DNA from: an uncultured Maribacter sp.
GTDB taxonomy: Bacteria > Bacteroidota > Bacteroidia > Flavobacteriales > Flavobacteriaceae
DNA: 64,000 bases
Direction of reading: 5' to 3'
Assembly (NCBI GenBank): GCA_947498505.1
Contig: CANMKG010000005.1
Span: 62,001-126,000, forward strand
The notes under the pieces are model-generated. The model ran no database searches. It was not told where the DNA came from and saw only the letters and a program-made list of their open reading frames with translations. Position 1 is the stretch's first letter. Each line of letters starts with the position of its first letter. The translations under genes and the position numbers were made by a program. Shown here piece after piece: positions 47,194 to 55,987 of the stretch.

Positions 47194-49253
47194 TAAAGAC
47201 TAAAAATCAATATATAAATAGAGAAATAAGTTGGCTTTGGTTTAATGAGAGGGTACTTCAAGAAAGTGCGGATAAAAATGTTCCGTTGATAGAAAGGATG
47301 CGTTTTTTAGGCATTTTTTCTAATAATTTAGATGAGTTTTTTAAAGTGCGCTATGCTACGGTAAAACGTATTGTGGAATCTGGTAGAAAAGGAAAAAGTG
47401 TTCTTGGAGGTGAAAAGGCGAAGGATTTGTTAGACGAGATAACTAAAATTGTTATTGAGCAACAAGCAAGGAGTCAAGCAATACTTGGTGATGTTGAAGG
47501 TGAGCTTGAAACCGAAAATATATTTATACTAAGAGATACTGAACTGAATGATGCGCAAAAACTGTTTGTAAAGGATTATTTTTTTCAAAAGGTAAGTCCT
47601 CAGTTAATGACTATCATTCTTAATGATTTAAGACGTTTTCCTACGCTAAAAGATACTGCGGCGTATTTGGCTGTAAAAATGGTAATTAATAATGAGGAGG
47701 AGCAGGAAAATAGATACGCCTTAATTGAAATACCAAAAGGAATAAATCGTTTTGTGGTTTTGCCCAAAGACGGGAACAAAGATTATATAATTATCCTTGA
47801 TGATGTAATCAGGTTTTGTTTGAATCATATTTTTACCATGTTTGATTACAAATCTATTTCTGCACATATGATTAAAATTACAAGAGATGCAGAATTGGAT
47901 ATTGATAATGATTTAAGTAAAAGTTTTATTGAAAAAATTTCGTCAAGTGTTGAGCACCGTAAAATTGGTGATCCAGTACGATTTGTTTACGATAAAAGTA
48001 TCGAAAAAGACACCTTAAGTTTCTTAAAGGAGAAAATGAATATTGAGGACACGGATAGCGTTATTCCTGGTGGACGATATCATAATAGAAGAGATTATAT
48101 GGGGTTTCCGAGTCTTGGTAGAAAAGACTTACAGTATCAAAAAATAACACCGTTGCCTATTAAAGGACTTGGAAAAGAGGGGAGTTTGCTGGAACGCATT
48201 GCGGAAAAGGATTATTTACAATACACTCCCTACCATACGTTTTCATATGTGCTTAAATTTTTAAAAGAAGCAGCTTTAGACCCCAAAGTTAGAACTATAA
48301 AGATAACTGTGTATCGTTTAGCAAATGTATCTCAGGTTGCAACGGCTTTGATTAATGCCGTTAAAAATGGAAAACAAGTTACAGTTCAAATAGAGTTACA
48401 AGCGCGTTTTGATGAGCAAGCAAATATTATGTATGCGGAACAATTGCAAGAAGAAGGCGTGAAGTTAATTTTTGGTGTTCCTGGCTTGAAAGTGCATAGT
48501 AAAATATGTTTAATTGAGCGCGAAGAAGATGAAAATATTAAGAGATATGGGTTTATAAGTACTGGTAACTTTAATGAATCCACAGCAAGAATTTATACTG
48601 ATTATACCTTGTTTACTGCCCATGAAGCTATTTTAAAGGAATTAAATAAGGTGTTTGACTTTTTTGAAACTACATATAAAATTAATAAATACAAGCATTT
48701 AATAGTTTCCCCACATTATACAAAAAGTACATTTATAAAACTTATAGATAAGGAGATTGAAAATGCATTAGAGGGTAAAGAAGCATTCATTAAAATAAAA
48801 ATGAACAGTTTTACTTCTTATAAAATGATTGATAAGCTTTATGAAGCTAGTAATGCAGGGGTGAAGATTCAACTTATTATAAGGGGAGTTTGTTGCTTAA
48901 TACCAGGTATACCGGGGCTAAGTGAAAATATAGAAGCTATTAGTGTGGTAGATAAATTTTTGGAGCATACAAGACTTTTTATTTTTGGGAATAATGGGAA
49001 TTCTAAAATTTATATATCGTCTGCAGATTGGATGACGCGTAATTTGGACCATAGAGTAGAAGTTGGGTGTCCCATTTACGATGAAGATATTAAAGAGGAA
49101 TTAAAAGATACTTTTGAAATTTGTTGGAATGATAATTTAAAGGCGCGTATTTTTTCGGAAAAGCAGGATAACGCTTACCGAAATAATTCAAATACCCCAA
49201 AAAGGTCGCAATTTGAAACGTATAAATATTATCAACAAAAATTAAATTTATAA
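47190..49253 (+). CDS. ppk1: Polyphosphate kinase
   Basis: Builds polyphosphate from ATP. The 687 residues fit PPK1. The N-terminal domain starts NREISWLWFNERVLQE; the catalytic part has the phosphorylated His436 in LKVHSKICLIE and the second histidine His593 in LEHTRLFIFGN. The C-terminal DWMTRNLDHRVEVGCPI is a hallmark. It starts by ATGA overlap with the SixA-like gene and is followed after 10 bases by a Ppx/GppA gene, so synthesis and breakdown are in one unit. Confidence 0.97.
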   Translation: MIKTKNQYINREISWLWFNERVLQESADKNVPLIERMRFLGIFSNNLDEFFKVRYATVKRIVESGRKGKSVLGGEKAKDLLDEITKIVIEQQARSQAILGDVEGELETENIFILRDTELNDAQKLFVKDYFFQKVSPQLMTIILNDLRRFPTLKDTAAYLAVKMVINNEEEQENRYALIEIPKGINRFVVLPKDGNKDYIIILDDVIRFCLNHIFTMFDYKSISAHMIKITRDAELDIDNDLSKSFIEKISSSVEHRKIGDPVRFVYDKSIEKDTLSFLKEKMNIEDTDSVIPGGRYHNRRDYMGFPSLGRKDLQYQKITPLPIKGLGKEGSLLERIAEKDYLQYTPYHTFSYVLKFLKEAALDPKVRTIKITVYRLANVSQVATALINAVKNGKQVTVQIELQARFDEQANIMYAEQLQEEGVKLIFGVPGLKVHSKICLIEREEDENIKRYGFISTGNFNESTARIYTDYTLFTAHEAILKELNKVFDFFETTYKINKYKHLIVSPHYTKSTFIKLIDKEIENALEGKEAFIKIKMNSFTSYKMIDKLYEASNAGVKIQLIIRGVCCLIPGIPGLSENIEAISVVDKFLEHTRLFIFGNNGNSKIYISSADWMTRNLDHRVEVGCPIYDEDIKEELKDTFEICWNDNLKARIFSEKQDNAYRNNSNTPKRSQFETYKYYQQKLNL

Positions 49254-49263
49254 ACGAGTACCC

Positions 49264-50157
49264 TTGAGAGTAAGAAAGTTTGCTGCTATTGACATAGGTT
49301 CTAATGCCATTAGGTTATTAACCCATAATGTTATTGAGGAAGAAGATAAAAAACCACAATTTCGAAAAAGTGAGTTGGTTCGTGTGCCTGTTCGTTTAGG
49401 GGCAGATTCATTTACTGCTGGAGAAATATCAGAGCATAATATAGGTAGAATAATAAAAACCATGAAGGCTTTTAAATTGCTCATGGAAGTTGCTGGAGTT
49501 GTGGAGTATAGAGCTTGTGCAACATCGGCAATGAGGGAAGCTAAAAATGGGGCAGAGGTTATTAAAACCGTTTTCAAAGAATCAGGTATTCAAATTGATT
49601 TAATTGATGGAAAAGAAGAGGCGGCAATTATTGCTTCAACCGATTTAAAACAATTAATTAAGGCGGATCAAACTTATTTATATATTGATGTTGGAGGGGG
49701 TAGCACGGAGTTTACATTATTTACTGGAGGGGATATAAAAGTGTCTAAATCCTTTAAATTAGGTACTGTTCGTTTGTTAAATGATATGGTGGATAATGAA
49801 TTATGGAGTTCATTAGATCAGTGGCTAAAACAACATGTTGTAAATCACGAAAAAATTGCCATAATAGGATCAGGAGGAAATATAAACAAACTACATAAAA
49901 TGTCAGGTAGAAAAGAAGGGCAACCGCTATCTTACATTTGGCTTAATGCGCAATATCATTTTTTAGAAAGCCTAAGTTATGATGATCGTATTTCGGAGTT
50001 AGGGTTAAACCCTGATAGGGCAGATGTTATAATTCCGGCAACAAAAATATTCTTATTCGCAGCGAAGAGATGCGCTGTAAAAAAAATATATGTCCCTAAA
50101 ATTGGACTTTCAGATGGTATTATAAAAACGCTTTATAATAAAACAATGGAAGCTTAA
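49264..50157 (+). CDS. Ppx/GppA family exopolyphosphatase
   Basis: A 297-residue protein of the actin-like ASKHA fold that hydrolyses polyphosphate or pppGpp. Motifs are FAAIDIGSNAIRLL at the start, TSAMREAKNG, the catalytic-Glu region DGKEEAAII, and YIDVGGGSTEFTLF. It lacks the long C-terminal domains of E. coli Ppx, a short form common in this phylum. The start is TTG; there is no ATG that keeps the IDIGSN block. Its stop overlaps the convergent miaE stop by four bases. Confidence 0.92.
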   Translation: MRVRKFAAIDIGSNAIRLLTHNVIEEEDKKPQFRKSELVRVPVRLGADSFTAGEISEHNIGRIIKTMKAFKLLMEVAGVVEYRACATSAMREAKNGAEVIKTVFKESGIQIDLIDGKEEAAIIASTDLKQLIKADQTYLYIDVGGGSTEFTLFTGGDIKVSKSFKLGTVRLLNDMVDNELWSSLDQWLKQHVVNHEKIAIIGSGGNINKLHKMSGRKEGQPLSYIWLNAQYHFLESLSYDDRISELGLNPDRADVIIPATKIFLFAAKRCAVKKIYVPKIGLSDGIIKTLYNKTMEA

Positions 50158-50735
50158 CCATGAATAAGTTCCTTGTCACCAAGGTTTTTCATAATCTCAG
50201 CTTCAAAAGTCAATAAGTCTTGCCATTTTTTATCTACTTCTGATTTTTCGCCATATTGTCTTGCAAATTTTAAAAACATGGTATAGTGAGAAGCTTCGCT
50301 GACCATTAATTTATGGTAGAATTCAGCAAGTTCTTTATCTTCCAATTCTTCAGACAATAACCTAAAGCGTTCGCAACTTCTAGCTTCAATTAATGCTGCA
50401 TATAGCAACCTATGCACTAATTGGGTAGTTCTACTTCCTCCTTTCGGGAAAAAAGTTACCAATTGTAACACATATTCATCTTTGCGGTCTCTACCCAATG
50501 TTTTTCCGCGAGCAAGAATTCTATCATGAACCATTTTAAAGTGTCCCATTTCTTCTCTTGAAAGTGCAATCATTTCCTCAATTAACTCAGGATATTCAGG
50601 AAAAGAAACAATAAGAGATATAGCTGTACTTGCTGCCTTTTGCTCACAATAGGCGTGATCGGTTAAAATTTCATCAATGTTTTTTTCAACGATATTTACC
50701 CAACGCGGGTCTGTTGGTAGTTTTAATCCAAGCAT
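50154..50735 (-). CDS. miaE: tRNA-(ms2io6A)-hydroxylase MiaE
   Basis: A diiron enzyme that hydroxylates the isopentenyl group of ms2i6A at tRNA position 37. The 193-residue four-helix bundle supplies the metal ligands: DHAYCEQKAAS, REEMGHFKMVHDRI, EARSCERFRLLSEEL and SEASHYTMF. This ferritin-like pattern is complete. It is a single gene, convergent with the ppx gene (four-base overlap) and divergent from the ebo cluster. Confidence 0.94.
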   Translation of the reverse strand: MLGLKLPTDPRWVNIVEKNIDEILTDHAYCEQKAASTAISLIVSFPEYPELIEEMIALSREEMGHFKMVHDRILARGKTLGRDRKDEYVLQLVTFFPKGGSRTTQLVHRLLYAALIEARSCERFRLLSEELEDKELAEFYHKLMVSEASHYTMFLKFARQYGEKSEVDKKWQDLLTFEAEIMKNLGDKELIHG

Positions 50736-50756
50736 ATCTCTAAATTATATAATCAT

Positions 50757-50764
50757 CAAAAGTA
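50757..50764 (-). promoter_or_regulatory. miaE -7 box
   Basis: Minus-strand TACTTTTG, 21 bases upstream of the miaE ATG. No clear -33 element. Confidence 0.45.
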
Positions 50765-50812
50765 AAAAACTAGCAGGATTAATAGGCTTAAATGTTTTTA
50801 TAATTGCCCTTT

Positions 50813-50847
50813 TTATTGTTAAAAGACAACAATAACGGTATTGTTAA
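50813..50847. promoter_or_regulatory. Repeat cluster between miaE and the ebo genes
   Basis: Inverted repeat TTATTGTT (50813-50820) / AACAATAA (50828-50835) around a 7-base loop, plus a direct repeat ATTGTTAA at 50816-50823 and 50840-50847. It lies about 85-120 bases upstream of eboA. It may be an operator of the ebo operon; I found no sharp -7 box for eboA. Confidence 0.4.
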
Positions 50848-50932
50848 GTTATTAAAAAAGATATAACAAGCGCAAGCGGTTGAATAGAAAACTTATCGTA
50901 ATTTTAAATATAATTTTTCAGTAGTTAGTTAC

Positions 50933-51793
50933 ATGGATTTTAAAAACAATAAAGGGCAATTGTTTGCAATTATAAATCACCACTTAATCAAAGAAAATAG
51001 TCAGTGGTTGTCAAGTAAAATTGATGTAATTGTAAGAGGTAAGTCTGCAAGAGAACTGTATTTGTGTTATAGTATTTTAGGGGCTAAAATTAATACTGAA
51101 AAAACTGACTTTTTAAATATCATAAAAGATGATTCACTAAAAGCGTATTTAGAAACTAAAAAAGCAAATCTTTTAGAAGTTTCAAGAATTTATCTTTTAA
51201 TAGCTGTATTGGAGGCCGACGAAGATTTTTTTGTGGAAAAGGTTAAAAATATTATACAGGTCGCCGATACAGGTGAAATAGAAACTTTTTTAAAATTCTT
51301 AATTTTGTTACCAAACCCTGAAAACTACAAATTTGCAGCTGTAGAGGCTTTAAGAACAAATATTTCTAACGTTTTTGATGCTATTACCTTAAATAATCCA
51401 TATCCTGCTAAGTATTTTAATACTCAGCAATGGAATCAAATGTATTTGAAGGCGGCATTTATGGAACGCAATTTATTAGATATTCTAGGAGTTGAGGAGC
51501 GAGCAAATAAAGATTTAACCCGAATAATTTCGGATTATGCCCATGAACGTTGGGCAGCCTCAAGAACAATAGACCCTTTTTTTTGGAGACCAGTTTCTAA
51601 ATTTATAGAAGGTGTTTTACTAGATGATATGAAACATTTGTTCCAAAGTGATAATTTAGCAGAAAATAGAGCAGCCGCATTGTGTTGTGCTTTATCAGAT
51701 AAAAAAGAAGCTAAGGATTTGTTAGAACAATATCAAGAACTCAAAAACCAAGTAGAATCTAAAAAAATAACTTGGCTCAATATAAAAAAATAA
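50933..51793 (+). CDS. eboA: EboA domain-containing protein
   Basis: First gene of a complete ebo cluster. The 286 residues are mostly helical and soluble, with no signal peptide. The family is named from conserved ebo operons; motifs such as FKFLILLPNPENYKFAAVEALRTN (seen as LLPNPENYKFAAVEALRTN) and MYLKAAFMERNLLDI fit it. No enzymatic function is established. In the cyanobacterium Nostoc punctiforme ebo genes are needed to move a scytonemin precursor to the periplasm. The next gene begins 2 bases after the stop. Confidence 0.88.
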   Translation: MDFKNNKGQLFAIINHHLIKENSQWLSSKIDVIVRGKSARELYLCYSILGAKINTEKTDFLNIIKDDSLKAYLETKKANLLEVSRIYLLIAVLEADEDFFVEKVKNIIQVADTGEIETFLKFLILLPNPENYKFAAVEALRTNISNVFDAITLNNPYPAKYFNTQQWNQMYLKAAFMERNLLDILGVEERANKDLTRIISDYAHERWAASRTIDPFFWRPVSKFIEGVLLDDMKHLFQSDNLAENRAAALCCALSDKKEAKDLLEQYQELKNQVESKKITWLNIKK

Positions 51794-51795
51794 GA

Positions 51796-52704
51796 ATGGA
51801 AGAAAAATTAATGATAATAGATCCCCATGTGCATATGTCCGCTAGAACAACAGATGATTATGAGGCGATGGCCGCGGCAGGAGTGGTTGCGGTTATAGAA
51901 CCCTCATTCTGGTTAGGACAACCAAGAACTCAGGTGGGCTCTTTTCAAGATTATTTTAGCAGTTTAGTTGGTTGGGAACCTTTTAGAGCTAGTCAATTTG
52001 GAATAAAACATTATTGTACAATTGGTTTAAACTCTAAAGAGGCAAACAATGAAGCTTTAGCTGAGCAAGTTATTGAGTTATTACCATTGTATTTGCATAA
52101 AGAAAATGTAGTTGCTATTGGAGAAATAGGTTATGATGACCAAACTCCAGCAGAAGACAAGTATTTTAGAATGCAATTAGATTTAGCCCGTGAGTTGAAT
52201 ATGACAGTACAAATTCATACCCCTCACAGAGATAAAAAGGCAGGTACTTTAAAAAGCATGGAAGTTTGTTTAGAGCATGGTTTGGATCCATCCAATGTAA
52301 TTATTGATCATAATAATGAAGAAACCGTTAAAGCAGTTTTAGATAAGGGATTCATAGCTGCATTTACAATATATCCCAAAACTAAAATGGGAAATGCCAG
52401 AATGGTTGAAGTAGTTCGCAAGTTTGGTAGCAACAATATTATTGTTGATAGTTCGGCAGATTGGGGAGTTAGTGATCCTTTGGCGGTGCCAAAAACTGCA
52501 TCATTAATGCTTAAAAGTGGTATAGCTAAAGAAGATGTTATTAAAACATGTTATCAAAATGCATTGGACGCCTTTAGTAAAAATGGAAAAATGAAAGAAG
52601 AGCATTGGACAAATAAAGAAGGAATTAATCAATCGCAGCTTTATAATGATAATAGTGTATTGCGTGGACAAGAGCCTCGAATAGACACGGATCAAATTAA
52701 TTAA
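51796..52704 (+). CDS. eboB: TatD family hydrolase EboB
   Basis: A 302-residue TIM-barrel metal hydrolase of the TatD/amidohydrolase type. The metal site is visible as IIDPHVHMSART near the start, the Glu in AIGEIGYDDQTP, QIHTPHR and the Asp in IIVDSSADWG. The ATG at 51796 fits the family start; a TTG 24 bases earlier overlaps the eboA end. The substrate in the ebo pathway is unknown. Confidence 0.9.
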   Translation: MEEKLMIIDPHVHMSARTTDDYEAMAAAGVVAVIEPSFWLGQPRTQVGSFQDYFSSLVGWEPFRASQFGIKHYCTIGLNSKEANNEALAEQVIELLPLYLHKENVVAIGEIGYDDQTPAEDKYFRMQLDLARELNMTVQIHTPHRDKKAGTLKSMEVCLEHGLDPSNVIIDHNNEETVKAVLDKGFIAAFTIYPKTKMGNARMVEVVRKFGSNNIIVDSSADWGVSDPLAVPKTASLMLKSGIAKEDVIKTCYQNALDAFSKNGKMKEEHWTNKEGINQSQLYNDNSVLRGQEPRIDTDQIN

Positions 52705-52708
52705 AAAA

Positions 52709-53608
52709 ATGCGTAAAATTCTGATGGGGTACGCACGTTTGGCTAGACCCGCTAATTTGCCAACAGCCGCTGCAGATATTTTTGCAGGTATCGCCATTGC
52801 TATAGGTGTAAATGATCAAAATTTAGGAACTTTTTTTACCAACAATAGTTTTAATTCTTTGTGCCTGATATTAGCTTCTGTGTTATTATATGCAGGAGGG
52901 GTTGTTCTTAATGATGTTTTTGACGCAAAAATTGATAAAATAGAACGTCCAGAACGGGCAATTCCAAGCGGTTTAGTACCATTGAAATCGGCTGCTATTT
53001 ACGGTACTCTACTGTTATTATTAGGTTTTTTAGCGGCCTTTTATGTAAGCGTTTTAAGTGGTTTAATAGCCGGAGTACTTATGATTGCAATAGTTATGTA
53101 CGACGCTTTTTCTAAAAACCATGAATTTATTGGCCCTTTAAATATGGGTGTCTGCAGGGGGCTTAATTTAGTTTTAGGAATGAGCGTTCTTAATGATGTT
53201 AACTATTGGTGGTACGCCTTAGTTCCAGTTATTTATATCTTTGCAATAACCTTAATAAGCAGGGGAGAAGTACATGGGAATAACAAAAGGCATATAATTT
53301 GGGCAGGTCTTTTGTACGCAGTTGTATTTTTTTTCGTTTTAAGTATAATTGTGTCTAAGACTAATATGGTATTACAAACACTTCCGTTCCTAATGTTATT
53401 TGTGTTTTTAATATATGGGCCTTTAATAAAGGCTTATAAACTAAATTCTCCAAGTAATGTAAAAAAGGCTGTAATTGCTGGAGTACTTTCCATTATTGTT
53501 TTGGATGCTTCTTTGGCGACAAGTTTTACAAATTGGCAAGTAGGTATAGCTGTAGTTATGTTATTTCCACTATCAATATTGTTGTCTAAATTATTTGCAG
53601 TAACGTAA
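52709..53608 (+). CDS. eboC: UbiA-like prenyltransferase EboC
   Basis: A 299-residue membrane protein of the UbiA superfamily with about eight helices. The first aspartate motif is clear (NDVFDAKIDKIERPERAIPSG, seen as NDVFDAKID then ERPERAIPSG); the second is reduced to YDAFSKN, different from the usual DxxxD. GPLNMGVCRGLNLVLG follows. UbiA enzymes attach isoprenoid chains to aromatic compounds; in the ebo system the acceptor is unknown, and a lipid-linked carrier is a plausible product. Confidence 0.9.
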   Translation: MRKILMGYARLARPANLPTAAADIFAGIAIAIGVNDQNLGTFFTNNSFNSLCLILASVLLYAGGVVLNDVFDAKIDKIERPERAIPSGLVPLKSAAIYGTLLLLLGFLAAFYVSVLSGLIAGVLMIAIVMYDAFSKNHEFIGPLNMGVCRGLNLVLGMSVLNDVNYWWYALVPVIYIFAITLISRGEVHGNNKRHIIWAGLLYAVVFFFVLSIIVSKTNMVLQTLPFLMLFVFLIYGPLIKAYKLNSPSNVKKAVIAGVLSIIVLDASLATSFTNWQVGIAVVMLFPLSILLSKLFAVT

Positions 53609-53619
53609 ACCAAACCAAA

Positions 53620-54780
53620 TTGAAATCTATAAAACAATCCTTTTCGGTTCCTTATGAATATCGGTTACATTTTACAGCTGGGCTGTTTAATGAGTCAAAC
53701 ACTTTATTTAATGAAATTTTATGTGAATACAATAAAAGCGAAAAAGTAAAATTGTTTTTTGTGTTAGATGATGGTGTGTTAAAACATCATCCTAATTTGT
53801 TAGATAGCATAACAAATTATTGCCAAGTTAATAGTGCCAGTATGCAGTATACCAATAGTATAATAGTTCCTGGTGGTGAACAAAGTAAAAACAACAGCAA
53901 GTATGTAGATGAAATTATAAAGGGTGTTAGCGTTAACGCAATTTGTCGTCATTCTTTTGTAATCGCAATTGGAGGTGGGGCGGTTATAGACATGGCAGGT
54001 TATGCTGCTGCAATAGCGCATAGAGGTGTTAAATTAATTAGAATTCCAACAACCACACTTTCGCAAAACGATTCAGCTGTAGGAGTAAAGAATAGTGTTA
54101 ATGCTTTAGGGAAGAAAAATTTTCTTGGAACATTTGCACCTCCTTATGCAATTATAAATGATAGTGAATTTCTTAAAACGTTAGAGCAACGAGATTGGAT
54201 AGCTGGTATTGCAGAAGCTGTAAAAGTGTCTTTAATTAAAGATGAAACTTTTTTCAAATATATCGAAGACAATGCTACTAAATTAGAGGAAAGGTTAAAT
54301 AAGCCAATGCAGCACGTTATATATAAATGTGCTGAAATGCATATGGAGCATATAGCTCAAGGAGGAGACCCTTTTGAAAGTGGTTCTTCAAGACCTTTGG
54401 ATTTTGGTCACTGGGCGGCACATAAACTGGAGCAAATGACTAGCTACAGCCTTCGTCATGGTGAAGCTGTTGCTAAAGGAATCGCTTTAGATGTTACATA
54501 CGCTACACAGATGGGTTTAGTATCAGAAGGAGAGCTTAGTAGAATTTTAAATACTATGCAGCGTATTGGTTTTGATCTTGAAATTCCTGTATATACTGAA
54601 AAAGAAATTGATATTCTTTTAGCAGGAATTGAAGAATTTAGAGAACACCTTGGAGGAGAACTAACCATTACTTTAATTTCGGGTATTGGAAAAAAACACG
54701 ACGTACATTATATAGATATTACAGTGATGAAAAAAGCAATAAAAATTTTAAATGAAATGTGCAAAATAAACGCAGCGTAA
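53620..54780 (+). CDS. eboD: 3-dehydroquinate synthase-like EboD
   Basis: A 386-residue sugar-phosphate cyclase of the dehydroquinate synthase family. NAD and metal motifs are visible: FVIAIGGGAVIDMAGYAAAI, IPTTTLSQNDSAVGVKN, and the zinc ligands in the LRHGEAVAKGIALD and DFGHWAAHKLEQ blocks. EboD is a distinct branch that probably cyclises a sugar phosphate other than DAHP. The start is TTG (53620); no ATG keeps the N-terminal domain. It lies 11 bases after eboC. Confidence 0.9.
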   Translation: MKSIKQSFSVPYEYRLHFTAGLFNESNTLFNEILCEYNKSEKVKLFFVLDDGVLKHHPNLLDSITNYCQVNSASMQYTNSIIVPGGEQSKNNSKYVDEIIKGVSVNAICRHSFVIAIGGGAVIDMAGYAAAIAHRGVKLIRIPTTTLSQNDSAVGVKNSVNALGKKNFLGTFAPPYAIINDSEFLKTLEQRDWIAGIAEAVKVSLIKDETFFKYIEDNATKLEERLNKPMQHVIYKCAEMHMEHIAQGGDPFESGSSRPLDFGHWAAHKLEQMTSYSLRHGEAVAKGIALDVTYATQMGLVSEGELSRILNTMQRIGFDLEIPVYTEKEIDILLAGIEEFREHLGGELTITLISGIGKKHDVHYIDITVMKKAIKILNEMCKINAA

Positions 54781-54781
54781 T

Positions 54782-55987
54782 ATGTTAGTAAATAACGCAT
54801 TTCATGTTACCTATTGTACTAATATTCATCCTGGGGCAGATTGGAAACAAACATTTCAAAGCCTAAAGGATAACCTTCCTGAAATAAAAAAAAATGTTGC
54901 TAATAAAGTGGCATTTGGTTTGGGTCTTAGACTCTCAAATAAGGCAAGTGAAGAGTTAAATAATGCTGGTAATTTAGCAGTTTTTAAAAGTTGGCTTGCA
55001 GACAATAATCTTTACGTATTTACCATGAACGGATTTCCATATGGGAATTTTCATGATGAACCAGTTAAAGATTTGGTGCATGCTCCGGATTGGACTACTT
55101 CTGAGAGAATACAATATACTCAACGCCTTTTTGAGCAATTAGAAGCACTGCTTCCAGAAAATATGTCAGGTGGAATATCCACCTCTCCAATAAGTTATAA
55201 ACATTGGTTTAAATCTGATGATTCTAAAAAAGCAGCCTTTACACAAGGGGCAATTAGTTTAATAAAAATTGTAAAACAGCTTTCGGAAATAGAAGAACGT
55301 TCTGGAAAATATTTACACCTGGATATAGAGCCAGAACCTGACGGACTTATTGAAAATAGCGATGAATTTATACAGTTTTTTGAAAACTATTTGATTCCAT
55401 TAGGTGTTGATATTTTAAAGAACGATTTGGATTTCACTTTAACTGAGGCTAAAAATTTAATAAAGAGGTATATAACTATTTGTTATGATATTTGTCATTT
55501 TTCACTTGCGTATGAGGAACCTGAGGATACTTTTAAAAAATTAAAAGCTTCAGGCATTACAGTAGGTAAAATTCAAGTTAGCGCCGCGCTTAAAATAATT
55601 TTCGAAGAAGAGAATAAAGAAGATATTTGGAGAGCACTTTCGGTTTTTAATGAGCCCACATATTTACATCAGGTTACACAAAAAGTGGGAGATGATGTTA
55701 AAACTTATAATGATTTGCCTATTGTTCTAGCCAAGAAGAAGGATTTTAAGGAGCTACGGGCGCATTTTCATGTACCTATTTTTTTAGAACAGTTTGGATT
55801 ACTCCACTCTACTCAAGATCATATTTTAAAGGTAATTTCCATTTTAAAGAAAGACACAATTTCGGAACATTTAGAAATAGAAACTTACACTTGGGATGTG
55901 TTGCCTAAATCGCTCAAAAAAGATTTGTCTGAGTCCATTATTCGAGAAATAGACTGGCTAAATCAAAGATTAAGAAGCCATGAATAA
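54782..55987 (+). CDS. eboE: Metabolite traffic protein EboE
   Basis: A 401-residue TIM-barrel protein of the xylose isomerase-like superfamily. Landmarks are YCTNIHPGADWKQTF near the start, FTMNGFPYGNFH, LHLDIEPEPDGLIEN and CYDICHFSLAYEEP. These acidic and His residues fit a metal-dependent sugar epimerase or isomerase, but its role in ebo is unproven. Starts one base after eboD and overlaps eboF by 8 bases, so the genes are tightly coupled. Confidence 0.9.
   Translation: MLVNNAFHVTYCTNIHPGADWKQTFQSLKDNLPEIKKNVANKVAFGLGLRLSNKASEELNNAGNLAVFKSWLADNNLYVFTMNGFPYGNFHDEPVKDLVHAPDWTTSERIQYTQRLFEQLEALLPENMSGGISTSPISYKHWFKSDDSKKAAFTQGAISLIKIVKQLSEIEERSGKYLHLDIEPEPDGLIENSDEFIQFFENYLIPLGVDILKNDLDFTLTEAKNLIKRYITICYDICHFSLAYEEPEDTFKKLKASGITVGKIQVSAALKIIFEEENKEDIWRALSVFNEPTYLHQVTQKVGDDVKTYNDLPIVLAKKKDFKELRAHFHVPIFLEQFGLLHSTQDHILKVISILKKDTISEHLEIETYTWDVLPKSLKKDLSESIIREIDWLNQRLRSHE

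Noticed and set aside
53620-54780. Housekeeping aroB
   Set aside because: It is 3-dehydroquinate synthase-like, but its place between eboC and eboE marks it as EboD, not the shikimate enzyme.
54886-54894. A9 run in eboE as another slippage site
   Set aside because: It lies near the start of the gene, where a slip would only give a useless fragment; such runs are expected by chance in AT-rich DNA.
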